This document shows, piece after piece, positions 10,234-18,802 of a DNA stretch of 64,000 nt (position 1 is its first letter; each line of letters begins with the position of its first letter). The position numbers and the translations under genes are program-made. Location of the stretch: positions 18,581 through 82,580 of the forward strand of contig CAIQHU010000095.1 of assembly GCA_903871735.1 (NCBI GenBank), given 5' to 3'. The notes under the pieces are model-generated. The model did no database searches. It was given only the letters and a program-made list of their open reading frames with translations, and was not told the origin of the DNA. This DNA is from an uncultured beta proteobacterium (GTDB lineage: Bacteria; Pseudomonadota; Gammaproteobacteria; Burkholderiales; Burkholderiaceae).

Positions 10234-12014
10234 TGTCCAAGGAACTTAATAAACCATCAGAAACCTCGGCCAATGCCGAGGTTTCTAACTTTTTACGACA
10301 GATCATTGATGCAGATTGTGCTAATGGCACTTATCTTGACCGTCTTGATTTGAATCATCAACCACTACCACAGGTAATTACCCGCTTTCCGCCAGAGCCA
10401 AATGGCTACTTACATATTGGCCATGCTAAAAGTATTTGTCTTAACTTTGGACTGGCCAAAGACTATGCCAATCGGCCTGGTGGTGCTAGGTGTCATTTAC
10501 GCTTTGATGACACAAATCCAAGTAAAGAAGAAACCGAGTATGTCAATAGCATCATTGATGCCGTGCACTGGCTGGGATTTGATTGGCAATCGAATGGCCA
10601 AGCATGTATGTTTTATGCGAGTGATTATTTTGATCAACTCTATGCTTTTGCCGAATTACTCATCCAACATAACCAAGCCTATGTAGATAGTCAAAGTGCT
10701 GATTTAATCCAAAAAAATCGCGGTAATTTCAACGAACTAGGTATTAATAGCCCTTTTAGAAATCGTTCCATCGACGAAAATTTAAGCCTATTTAGAGCAA
10801 TGAAGGACGGACAATATGCTGACGGGGAGCATGTCTTACGACTTAAAATTGATATGTCTCACCCCAATCTAGTGCTGCGCGACCCAGTCATCTATCGGAT
10901 CCGTCACGCCCATCACCACCGTACCGGAAATACTTGGTGTATTTATCCGCTATATGATTTCACCCATTGTATTTCTGATGCTCTCGAAAACATCACCCAC
11001 TCATTGTGTACCTTGGAGTTTGAGAACAATCGTCCGCTTTACGAGTGGATCTTACACGCACTGAAAAATATCGGTGCACTCACAAATCCGCTTCCCCATC
11101 AATATGAATTTGCGCGCCTCAATTTAACCTACGCCATCACGAGTAAAAGAAAACTTTTAGAATTGGTTTCAGGAAAACACGTCGAGGGCTGGGATGACCC
11201 GCGTTTACCAACGATTGTTGGATTGCGTCGTCGCGGTTATACACCCCAAAGTCTCCAATTATTTTGCGATCGTATCGGTGTCTCTAAAGCGGATAGCTGG
11301 ATTGATATGGGTGTTCTCGAGCAGGCTCTTCGGGATAATTTAGATCCCCAAGTAGAGCGGGTAATGGCAGTGCTAGAACCGCTCAAAATGATTATCGATA
11401 ATTTTCAAGAGCAACCCGAACCATGCTCAGCCCCAAAACATCCGCACCGGCCAGAACTAGGTCGAAGAGAATTTACTCTAACTAAAGAACTTTGGATTGA
11501 AAAAAGTGATTTTATGGTCGAGCCTGTCAAAGGTTTCTTTAGGCTGTATCCGCCCCAAAATGGCCAGGTAGGTAGTCGCGTTCGTTTAAGGTATGGTTTT
11601 GTGATTGAATGTACAAGCTTTGAGAAAGATGAGCAAGGATTAATTACTGCGGTTCATGTCAATTATTTTCCAGATAGCAAAAGCGGCACTCCAGGCTCTG
11701 ATCAATATAAAGTAAAGGGTAATATTCACTGGGTAAGTGCTAGTAATGCGATAGCTGTAGAGATTCGTTTATATGACCGGCTGTTTAACGATGCAAATCC
11801 AACCGGCGCAGGTAAAGATTTTCTGAGTTGCATTAACCCCAACTCAAAATCGGTTATTACAGGCTATCTTGAACCAAGCTTGAAAAATATTTCAAAAGAA
11901 CAGCGCTTTCAATTTGAACGCCACGGCTATTTCGTCGCTGATCGCACAGATCATCAACCAGAACAACCCGTCTTTAACTTAGCAGTTGGTCTCAAAGATC
12001 AGTGGAAAAAATAA
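10233..12014 (+). CDS. glnS: Glutaminyl-tRNA synthetase
   Basis: Class I synthetase that charges tRNA-Gln directly. The 593-residue product has PPEPNGYLHIGHAK (HIGH at 61-64) and the KMSKS-equivalent ITSKRKLLELV followed by HVEGWDDPRLPTIVGLRRRGYTP, which distinguishes GlnRS from GluRS. The C-terminal anticodon-binding beta-barrels are complete. In the KMSKS loop, Thr stands where E. coli GlnRS has Met. ATG at 10233 is chosen over an in-frame GTG at 10227. No SD precedes it. A perfect dyad and a -10-like TACAAT sit directly upstream, so the message may be leaderless or nearly so. It is probably transcribed apart from tctA, which ends 35 bp earlier. Confidence 0.97.
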   Translation: MSKELNKPSETSANAEVSNFLRQIIDADCANGTYLDRLDLNHQPLPQVITRFPPEPNGYLHIGHAKSICLNFGLAKDYANRPGGARCHLRFDDTNPSKEETEYVNSIIDAVHWLGFDWQSNGQACMFYASDYFDQLYAFAELLIQHNQAYVDSQSADLIQKNRGNFNELGINSPFRNRSIDENLSLFRAMKDGQYADGEHVLRLKIDMSHPNLVLRDPVIYRIRHAHHHRTGNTWCIYPLYDFTHCISDALENITHSLCTLEFENNRPLYEWILHALKNIGALTNPLPHQYEFARLNLTYAITSKRKLLELVSGKHVEGWDDPRLPTIVGLRRRGYTPQSLQLFCDRIGVSKADSWIDMGVLEQALRDNLDPQVERVMAVLEPLKMIIDNFQEQPEPCSAPKHPHRPELGRREFTLTKELWIEKSDFMVEPVKGFFRLYPPQNGQVGSRVRLRYGFVIECTSFEKDEQGLITAVHVNYFPDSKSGTPGSDQYKVKGNIHWVSASNAIAVEIRLYDRLFNDANPTGAGKDFLSCINPNSKSVITGYLEPSLKNISKEQRFQFERHGYFVADRTDHQPEQPVFNLAVGLKDQWKK

Positions 12015-12046
12015 TCTAGGCTCATAAAAAATGATTTAATCGAGTT

Positions 12047-12955
12047 TTAAACGCTGGGAAAATTTGGATCTAGGGTTTTCAAAAAATCTCCGACTGTTGG
12101 GTATCGTAATTGACATCCTATTTCCATTAAACGATCGTTCTTGATCCTTCTCGATTCCTCCATGAAACTAATCATCGCTGGGCTAACCCGTTCTTTTAAC
12201 TCTGCAAAAGCAACCCTAGGCGGCAAAGGTAAGCCAAAATGATTTGCGACTAGGTCAAAATATTCGCCCATCTGCAATCGACTCGCGTCACACGCATGAA
12301 TAATGCGTTGCGATACACCTCGGTATAAAGTAAGAATAACAATGCGCGCCAAATCATCGGCATGAATATGATTCGTAAAAACATCCTCGCTCGGATTTAA
12401 AGCTGGCGATCCATTCTTTAAACGCTCTATAGGAAGTCGATCAGCAGCATAAATGCCTGGCACCCTGAGAATAGTTACTCGCCCTTTGTGCGAAATAGCC
12501 CATGCTCTGAGTTGTTGCTCGGCACTGAGGCGCCGTTGACCGCGGGCACTCTTTGGATTCGGTGTCCTTATTTCAGTAACCAGATCACCTTGGCAATCAC
12601 CATACACCCCTGTGGTACTAATATAGATTAAATGTCTTGCTTGTTGACCCTGACCAAGGACCTGTAAAAGGGCTTTTGTCCTCAAATCAACCGCGCCAAA
12701 ATTATTGGGAGGGGCTAAATGAATGACCGATGGCGCTAAATGAATTAATCGGCTTAACGTTGATGGTTGGTCTAAATTGCCGTAAATAGGTACAACGCCT
12801 TGGCTACGAAAATAAGCCATTTTCTCTTTCTGGCTCGTTAAAACAAAAACTCGATGAGTTTTGACTAAAATAGGCAACATACGCATGCCAACATCACCAC
12901 AACCAATAATCAGCAATCTTGGCTTACGAAATATGGTTCGTCTAAATAGGGTCAT
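12047..12955 (-). CDS. NAD(P)-binding epimerase/dehydratase-like (extended SDR) protein
   Basis: The 302-residue product has a Rossmann glycine motif GCGDVGMR near residue 19, a YISTTGVYGD segment where extended short-chain dehydrogenases carry their catalytic Ser/Tyr, and a downstream HADDLARI segment. It resembles the YeeZ-like group of NAD-dependent epimerases, whose substrates are not defined, so no specific reaction is assigned. ATG at 12955 opens a basic stretch (RRTIFRKPR) just before the nucleotide fold. It is divergent from the iron-sulfur flavin reductase (35 bp between starts) and convergent with glnS. Confident as a gene; function known only to superfamily level. Confidence 0.85.
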   Translation of the reverse strand: MTLFRRTIFRKPRLLIIGCGDVGMRMLPILVKTHRVFVLTSQKEKMAYFRSQGVVPIYGNLDQPSTLSRLIHLAPSVIHLAPPNNFGAVDLRTKALLQVLGQGQQARHLIYISTTGVYGDCQGDLVTEIRTPNPKSARGQRRLSAEQQLRAWAISHKGRVTILRVPGIYAADRLPIERLKNGSPALNPSEDVFTNHIHADDLARIVILTLYRGVSQRIIHACDASRLQMGEYFDLVANHFGLPLPPRVAFAELKERVSPAMISFMEESRRIKNDRLMEIGCQLRYPTVGDFLKTLDPNFPSV

Positions 12956-12990
12956 ACGTTAAATAGTAATCGTTTTTGAAAGGAAGTATT

Positions 12991-14037
12991 TTGGAAGCAA
13001 ATCGTGTCGTTGCAATTACCCTTCAAACCAGTGGTAAATCGTTTGAAGTTAACCCAGATGAGTCTATTCTAGATGCCGCATTACGACAAAGCATTATTCT
13101 AGCCTACGGCTGTAAAAATGGCGCTTGTGGTTCGTGTAAGGCCAAAGTGCTCAGCGGCGAATATATGATGGGCCCCCATAATGCCTCAACCCTTACAGAT
13201 GATGAAAGGGCAAGAAATATCGCTCTACTGTGCTGCACCTTTGCTAAAACAGATTGCACAGTCTCAGCCAGAGAAATCGAATCTGATGGACAATTCCCCA
13301 TCAAAAAAGTTCCCTGTCGCGTTGCAAAAATGACGCAAGCAAGTCATGATGTGATGATCTTACAACTACAACTTCCGTCGACCGAGCGTTTTAGCTTTTT
13401 AGCTGGTCAATATATTGAGTTTTTACTAAAAGATGGTAAACGGCGAGCGTATTCTATTGCCAGTGCCCCCCACCAAGAGGGCCCAATCGAACTGCATCTG
13501 CGCCACCTTCCTGGCGGACGCTTCACAGATCATGTTTTTGGAGTTAACCCATCACTCCTAATGAAAGAGAAGGATATACTGCGTTTTGAGGGCCCTATGG
13601 GGAGTTTTTTCTTAAGAGAGGACTCGCTTAAGCCAATTATTTTCATTGCATCAGGTACGGGTTTTGCGCCAATTAAGGCGATTATTGAGGATGCCGTGCA
13701 TCGCAACATCCACCGACCAATGACGCTCTATTGGGGTGGGCGTAGACCAACCGATCTGTATCAAGAGGATTTGATCCGTGCTTGGGTTAAAACTATCCCT
13801 CAATTTCAATATATACCAGTTATTTCAGATGGCCTACCTGAGGATCATTGGCAGGGTCGCACAGGTTTTGTCCATCAAGCGGCAATGCAAGATTTTCCAG
13901 ATATGAGTAACCATCAGATCTATGCCTGCGGCGCACCGATTGTTGTTTCGAGCGCCCAAAAAGATTTTATTTCATTGTGTAAACTATCGGAGGAGGAGTT
14001 CTATGCTGATGCCTTTACCTCCGAGGCAGATTTATAA
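12991..14037 (+). CDS. 2Fe-2S ferredoxin/flavin NAD(P)H oxidoreductase (CDP-6-deoxy-delta-3,4-glucoseen reductase-like)
   Basis: A 348-residue electron-transfer flavoprotein. The N-terminal plant-type 2Fe-2S domain has ligands C41, C46, C49 and C81/82. The FAD-binding barrel has the RAYSIAS motif, and the C-terminal NAD-binding domain has IASGTGFAPIKAI and a terminal FYADAF segment. This architecture matches the reductases often labelled CDP-6-deoxy-glucoseen reductase in Burkholderiales and phenol or benzoate oxygenase reductases; its partner is unknown. The start is TTG at 12991 because AAAGGAAG (12979-12986) lies at good SD spacing; an earlier in-frame TTG (12976) would lie ahead of that SD. 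No oxygenase or sugar-nucleotide genes are adjacent. Confidence 0.88.
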   Translation: MEANRVVAITLQTSGKSFEVNPDESILDAALRQSIILAYGCKNGACGSCKAKVLSGEYMMGPHNASTLTDDERARNIALLCCTFAKTDCTVSAREIESDGQFPIKKVPCRVAKMTQASHDVMILQLQLPSTERFSFLAGQYIEFLLKDGKRRAYSIASAPHQEGPIELHLRHLPGGRFTDHVFGVNPSLLMKEKDILRFEGPMGSFFLREDSLKPIIFIASGTGFAPIKAIIEDAVHRNIHRPMTLYWGGRRPTDLYQEDLIRAWVKTIPQFQYIPVISDGLPEDHWQGRTGFVHQAAMQDFPDMSNHQIYACGAPIVVSSAQKDFISLCKLSEEEFYADAFTSEADL

Positions 14038-14098
14038 AATTTGCTTGTCATCTTAAAAAATTAAAATACTCTTTATTGACCCTTTTGTAGGTAACCCT

Positions 14099-15277
14099 AT
14101 GCACGATACGCACTCTATTATGTTTATTACTAAAAGACCAGATATTGAGATGGTCAGCGGGGAGGGTTCTTGGCTAACCGATCATGAAGGTAAACAGTAT
14201 CTGGATTTTGTGCAAGGATGGGCGGTAAATTGTTTGGGGCACAGTAACCCAGGAATCATCTCGGCTCTAGAAACACAGGCGCGAAAAGTCATCAATCCTA
14301 GCCCAGCCTTTTACAACCAACCGATGATCGAACTAGCTGATCTGCTCACCAAGCATAGCTGCTTTGATAAAGTTTTTTTTGCAAATAGCGGTGCTGAAGC
14401 AAACGAGGGCGCAATTAAACTCGCTAGAAAATGGGGAAAAATTCATAAAGATCACGCTTTTGAGATTATTACCTTTGACCATAGCTTTCATGGCCGCACT
14501 ATCGCTACAATGAGCGCCTCTGGCAAACCCGGTTGGGACACAATGTACGCTCCACAAATTCCTGGTTTTCCAAAAGCAGATTTAAATGATCTAGACTCGG
14601 TCGAGCGCCTTATTAATCCAAAAACCGTGGCTATTATGCTTGAGCCAGTCCAAGGAGAGGGTGGCGTTATTCCAGCCACACCAGAGTTCATGCAGGCACT
14701 GCGCGCTTTAACGAAAAAGCATGGTATTTTACTCATTGTTGATGAAGTACAGGCAGGTTGTGGGCGAACTGGTAAACTTTTTGCCCACCAACTCAGTCAT
14801 ATTGAGCCAGATATTATGACCCTAGGAAAAGGTATCGGTGGGGGCGTTCCACTAGCAGCACTTCTATGCACCGATGCGGTGGCTTGCTTTGAACCGGGTG
14901 ATCAAGGTGGCACCTATAATGGCAATCCCCTCATGTGCGCAGTTGGTGTCAGCGTCATCCAACAACTCACTGCACCTGGCTTTTTGGATGAGGTCATTGC
15001 CAAAGGTGCGTATTTAAAGTCGCGATTACTAGAAACGTCTGCTGAATTCGGTTTAGATGGTGAACGGGGGGAAGGCTTACTTCGGGCACTCAAACTCGGC
15101 CGTGATATTGCCAACGAACTCGTAGAAGAGGCTCGAATCATGGCACCCATCGGCTTAATTATTAACGCGCCTCGTCCGAATTTATTGCGATTTATGCCAG
15201 CACTAACCGTAAGCCGATCTGAAATTGATCAAATGCTTGTAATGCTTAAACAATTATTGCGTCACTCACCCAAATAA
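14099..15277 (+). CDS. argD: Acetylornithine aminotransferase (class III PLP aminotransferase)
   Basis: Transfers the amino group from glutamate in the fourth step of ornithine/arginine synthesis; many ArgD enzymes also act in lysine synthesis. The 392-residue protein has the class III signature: FFANSGAEANEGAIKLARK, the VDEVQAGCGRTG cofactor segment and the PLP lysine K244 in TLGKGIGGG. Length fits ArgD (about 390-405). ATG at 14099 follows TAGGTAACCC, a plausible SD. Its last 16 bp overlap the 3' end of the convergent livF. It stands alone, about 23 kb from argF-argG in this window. Other class III aminotransferases (e.g. ornithine or GABA) cannot be fully excluded. Confidence 0.88.
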   Translation: MHDTHSIMFITKRPDIEMVSGEGSWLTDHEGKQYLDFVQGWAVNCLGHSNPGIISALETQARKVINPSPAFYNQPMIELADLLTKHSCFDKVFFANSGAEANEGAIKLARKWGKIHKDHAFEIITFDHSFHGRTIATMSASGKPGWDTMYAPQIPGFPKADLNDLDSVERLINPKTVAIMLEPVQGEGGVIPATPEFMQALRALTKKHGILLIVDEVQAGCGRTGKLFAHQLSHIEPDIMTLGKGIGGGVPLAALLCTDAVACFEPGDQGGTYNGNPLMCAVGVSVIQQLTAPGFLDEVIAKGAYLKSRLLETSAEFGLDGERGEGLLRALKLGRDIANELVEEARIMAPIGLIINAPRPNLLRFMPALTVSRSEIDQMLVMLKQLLRHSPK

Positions 15278-15957
15278 GCTTTGCTAATGCGTGGATCATG
15301 CAGTAATTCTTCACCCGTCCCCGCAATGGTAATTAAGCCACTCTCCATCACATAGGCACGATCTGCAATTGATAAAGCCCTTTGAGCATTTTGCTCAACT
15401 AATAAAATTGTCATCCCCTGTTTAGCAATTTGCTCTATCACTTGAAAAACTGTTTCAACCATCATCGGAGATAAACCCATCGATGGCTCATCTAAGAGTA
15501 ATAATGAAGGCTTGCCCATGATCGCCCTAGCCATCGCCACCATCTGTTGCTCACCGCCTGATAAAGTGCCCGCTAACTGATGTAATCGTTCTTTGAGGCG
15601 CGGAAAATACGCAAAAATTTGCTCCAAATCCTCTCTGATGTCATCCATCCTTAAATAAGCACCCATTTGTAGATTTTCCAGAACGGTCATACCTGCAAAA
15701 ACTCCTCGCCCCTCTGGGACGAGCGCTAAACCCCGAGCTAATAACTCCTCAGGTCGGCCACAAATTCGCCAAGCCTGCAAATGAATCTCTCCATGAGTAG
15801 GTATGATTAATCCAGCAATAGCCTTGAGTGTGGTCGACTTACCAGCACCATTCGAACCAATTAAACAAACTAGCTCCCCTTGATGAACTTCTAAGTTCAG
15901 GCCTTTGACTGCACAAATATTGCCATAAGCAACTTGAAGTTCTTTAATCCTGAGCAT
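15262..15957 (-). CDS. livF: Branched-chain amino acid ABC transporter ATP-binding protein LivF
   Basis: One of two cytoplasmic ATPases driving a HAAT-family importer. The 231-residue product has Walker A GSNGAGKS (34-41), the ABC signature LSGGEQQMVAMARA, Walker B LLLLDEPSMGL and the H-loop region LLVEQNA typical of LivF. It starts 3 bp after livG stops and ends the livK-H-M-G-F run. Its stop lies inside the end of convergent argD. The motif set and position distinguish it from LivG, which has LSYGDQRR as its signature. Confidence 0.95.
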   Translation of the reverse strand: MLRIKELQVAYGNICAVKGLNLEVHQGELVCLIGSNGAGKSTTLKAIAGLIIPTHGEIHLQAWRICGRPEELLARGLALVPEGRGVFAGMTVLENLQMGAYLRMDDIREDLEQIFAYFPRLKERLHQLAGTLSGGEQQMVAMARAIMGKPSLLLLDEPSMGLSPMMVETVFQVIEQIAKQGMTILLVEQNAQRALSIADRAYVMESGLITIAGTGEELLHDPRISKAYLGE

Positions 15958-15960
15958 CTC

Positions 15961-16734
15961 TTAGCCGACTGATCCTAAATAAGCAGTAATTACTAATGGG
16001 TTTCTACGAACATCTTCAGGCGCACCGGTGGCAATAACTCGGCCATTATCTAAGACAGTAATTACATCACACAACCCCATGACTAAGCCAACGTCATGCT
16101 CGATCATCAAAATACTAGTGCCGTCTTGCCTGATGCGTTCTAAAAGAACTTTTAACTCTCTTTTTTCCGTTTGATTCATGCCAGCAGCTGGTTCATCTAA
16201 GGCGAGTAACTTTGGGCTAGTTGCAAGTGCTCTAGCAATCTCTAAGCGACGCTGATCACCATATGACAAATTTTTTGCTAACTGACTAGACTCTTTAGCA
16301 ATACCCACATATTGTAATAACCGCTCAGCCTCAACTGATATAGCCTTTTCCTCTGCACGTTCAGCCCTCGTATGAAACGCCGCAGCCCAGAAACCTGCTT
16401 TCGTTCGAATGTGCCGTCCAATCATGACATTTTCTAAGGCTGTCATCTCTTTAAATAAACGAATATTCTGAAAAGTTCTAGCAATACCCGCTTGTACTAC
16501 TTGATCTACCGCACCTGGATTATAAGTTTGCCCCGCTAATTCAAATACTCCACCATCAGGGGTATATAAGCCTGTCATTACATTAAAAAAGGTGGTCTTA
16601 CCCGCACCATTCGGGCCAATTAAACCAACAATTTGACCTCGCAGCACCTCCAGATGAGCCTGCTCTAGCGCCTGCAATCCTCCAAAATGCTTCACTACTC
16701 CCCGAATTCGTAATAACGGTGTTTCTGAGTTCAT
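15961..16734 (-). CDS. livG: Branched-chain amino acid ABC transporter ATP-binding protein LivG
   Basis: The second ATPase of the importer. The 257-residue product has Walker A GPNGAGKT (40-47), signature LSYGDQRRLEIARAL, Walker B LLALDEPAAGMN and the LivG-typical insertion between them (TFQNIRLFKEMTALENVMIG). ATG at 16734 is chosen because MNSETPLLRIRGVVKHFGG matches normal LivG N-termini and the start is 2 bp after the livM stop. A longer start at 16755, overlapping livM by 19 bp, has the better SD (AAAGG) and remains possible; it would add seven residues. Confidence 0.94.
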   Translation of the reverse strand: MNSETPLLRIRGVVKHFGGLQALEQAHLEVLRGQIVGLIGPNGAGKTTFFNVMTGLYTPDGGVFELAGQTYNPGAVDQVVQAGIARTFQNIRLFKEMTALENVMIGRHIRTKAGFWAAAFHTRAERAEEKAISVEAERLLQYVGIAKESSQLAKNLSYGDQRRLEIARALATSPKLLALDEPAAGMNQTEKRELKVLLERIRQDGTSILMIEHDVGLVMGLCDVITVLDNGRVIATGAPEDVRRNPLVITAYLGSVG

Positions 16735-16736
16735 GC

Positions 16737-17831
16737 TTAGGCCACTTTTGGCCATAAGCCTTTGGGTTTATATCGGACAACTAGAACCAGCGCGGTACCG
16801 TACAGGAGTTGCCGAATGATTTCTGAGTCCAAGAGCACTTGGCCAAATAAAAGCCTTTGCAAGGGCTCTAAGGTGGCTCTTAAAAACTCTGGAAACGCCG
16901 CAAGCAAAATAGCTCCTAAAATGACGCCCGGTATATGGCCCATACCACCTAACACAACCATGGCCAAAACTACAATTGACTCAGACAAAGAAAAGGACTC
17001 TGGTGATATAAATCCCTGGAAGGAAGCAAATAAAGCGCCTGAGATGCCGCCAAATGATGCGCCGATGGCAAATGCAAGTAACTTTAAATTGCGGGTATTT
17101 AGCCCCATCGCTTGAGCAGCAATTTCATCTTCTCGAATTGCTACCCAAGCTCTACCAATCCTCGAATCCTGAATACGTAAACTAACAATCATGACCGCAA
17201 TCACTAAAATTAAAAATAAGTAATAATAAAAAATGACAGATGGAATCGTTACTCCCCATAGTTGGAAAGACTTCCCAAAAGAGAATGACCCCATGGCAAT
17301 AGCGTCAATATTATTTATTCCCTTAGGACCGTTCGTGATATTCAAAGGACGATCCAAATTATTTAAAAAAATTCGGATAATTTCACCAAATCCCAAAGTG
17401 ACAATGGCTAAATAATCCCCCCGCAACTTCAATGTGGGTGCGCCAAGTAAGATCCCAAAAAAAGCTGCTACGAGTGCGGCTATTGGCAGGATAATCCAAT
17501 AACTTGTATGCACCCCTCCAGGAAATATTGCCGAAATAGTACTAAAAGAATTTGCTAAATGAGGCGATGCTAATAAACCTGCAGCATAGGCACCTACAGC
17601 ATAAAACGCAATATATCCAAGATCTAGTAAGCCTGCAAAACCAACCACAATATTCAGTCCCAAGGCCAAGAAAACATAAAGCAAGGCAAAATCAAGTACA
17701 CGTACCCAATAATTACCTCCTGTGAAAACACATACCCATGGGGCAAGACAAAGCACCCCAACTAGAATAAAAAGCCAATATCTTTTTGAAAGTTGAGGTG
17801 ACGGGTAACGCATACTATTGAGGAAATCCAT
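16737..17831 (-). CDS. livM: Branched-chain amino acid ABC transporter permease LivM
   Basis: Inner-membrane permease of the importer. The 364-residue protein has about nine to ten hydrophobic segments, beginning with a membrane helix at residues 18-37. It contains the LivM-typical ALGLNIVVGFAGLLDLGYIAFYAVGAY segment (interrupted in the fold by a loop), the cytoplasmic EAA-like stretch WVAIREDEIAAQAMGLN that docks the ATPase, and a conserved VLGGMGHIPG C-terminal motif. Its ATG at 17831 abuts the livH stop codon exactly (TAG then ATG), so the two are translationally linked. Normal length for the family. Confidence 0.95.
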   Translation of the reverse strand: MDFLNSMRYPSPQLSKRYWLFILVGVLCLAPWVCVFTGGNYWVRVLDFALLYVFLALGLNIVVGFAGLLDLGYIAFYAVGAYAAGLLASPHLANSFSTISAIFPGGVHTSYWIILPIAALVAAFFGILLGAPTLKLRGDYLAIVTLGFGEIIRIFLNNLDRPLNITNGPKGINNIDAIAMGSFSFGKSFQLWGVTIPSVIFYYYLFLILVIAVMIVSLRIQDSRIGRAWVAIREDEIAAQAMGLNTRNLKLLAFAIGASFGGISGALFASFQGFISPESFSLSESIVVLAMVVLGGMGHIPGVILGAILLAAFPEFLRATLEPLQRLLFGQVLLDSEIIRQLLYGTALVLVVRYKPKGLWPKVA

Positions 17832-18767
17832 CTATGCTCGATCCCTCAGTTTTTCTCCTAAAATTCCCGAAGGTCGAAATACGAGCACCAGGATTAAGAC
17901 CAAAAATGCAAAAATATCTTGATAATTTGAGCCGAAGATTCCGCCAGACAGAGTTCCAATGTATCCCGCACCTAAGGCTTCTATTAACCCCAGCAAAAGC
18001 CCGCCTAACATCGCCCCTGGAATATTGCCAATACCCCCTAAAACTGCCGCTGTAAAAGCCTTTAATCCGGGCATAAACCCCATATAAAAATGCGCTGAGC
18101 CGTAATTAGAAGCAATCATGACCCCGGCAAGAGCAGCTAAAGTTCCCCCCAGAATAAAGGTATACGAAATGACCCGAGTCGTATTCACACCCATCAGTCC
18201 TGCAACTTGAGGATTCTCGGCGGTTGCCCGGATGGCCCGACCGAAACGCGTTTTCTTGACTAAAAACAGTAATGCAACCATGACGATGAGGGCTGTTAGC
18301 ATAATAATTAACTCTTTCACGGTCACTAGTGCCCCAGTTCCAAAAATTGCCAGTGAGTGCTCAGGTAATAATTGCGGAAAATTCAGCGGAGTTCTCCCCC
18401 AAATGATCATCGCAATCGTTTGTAACAAAATAGACATGCCAATCGCTGAGATCAATGGCACTAGACGAGGAGCATTGCGCAGAGGACGGTAGGCCATCTT
18501 TTCAATATAAAAACTCAGGACTGCACATCCAGACATGGCAACTAATAAAGCCGCAACTAAAATAAGCCATACAGGTATTGTTGGGAAAAAAGCCAATAGG
18601 TTTTTAATGACAACCAGGGCTATTAGCGCTCCAAACATCAAAACTTCGCCATGCGCAAAATTAATGATGCCTAAAACCCCGTATACCATCGTATAGCCCA
18701 GTGCTATTAAAGCGTAAATGCTTCCAAGGACAAGGCCGTTGAGAATTTGTTGTAAGAAAATATCCAT
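17832..18767 (-). CDS. livH: Branched-chain amino acid ABC transporter permease LivH
   Basis: Second permease of the importer, 311 residues with about eight membrane segments. It contains the family segments LNGLVLGSIYALIALGYTM and GIINFAHGEV near the N-terminus, RAIRATAENPQVAGLMGVN (the ATPase-docking loop) and AAVLGGIGNIPGAMLGG. ATG at 18767 is preferred to an in-frame TTG at 18779, because MDIFLQQILNG matches LivH starts. It lies between the binding-protein gene (35 bp upstream) and livM (no gap). Confidence 0.95.
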   Translation of the reverse strand: MDIFLQQILNGLVLGSIYALIALGYTMVYGVLGIINFAHGEVLMFGALIALVVIKNLLAFFPTIPVWLILVAALLVAMSGCAVLSFYIEKMAYRPLRNAPRLVPLISAIGMSILLQTIAMIIWGRTPLNFPQLLPEHSLAIFGTGALVTVKELIIMLTALIVMVALLFLVKKTRFGRAIRATAENPQVAGLMGVNTTRVISYTFILGGTLAALAGVMIASNYGSAHFYMGFMPGLKAFTAAVLGGIGNIPGAMLGGLLLGLIEALGAGYIGTLSGGIFGSNYQDIFAFLVLILVLVFRPSGILGEKLRDRA

Positions 18768-18802
18768 AGAAAACGGCAAACTTTCATCTGCCGTATTCAG
18801 AT

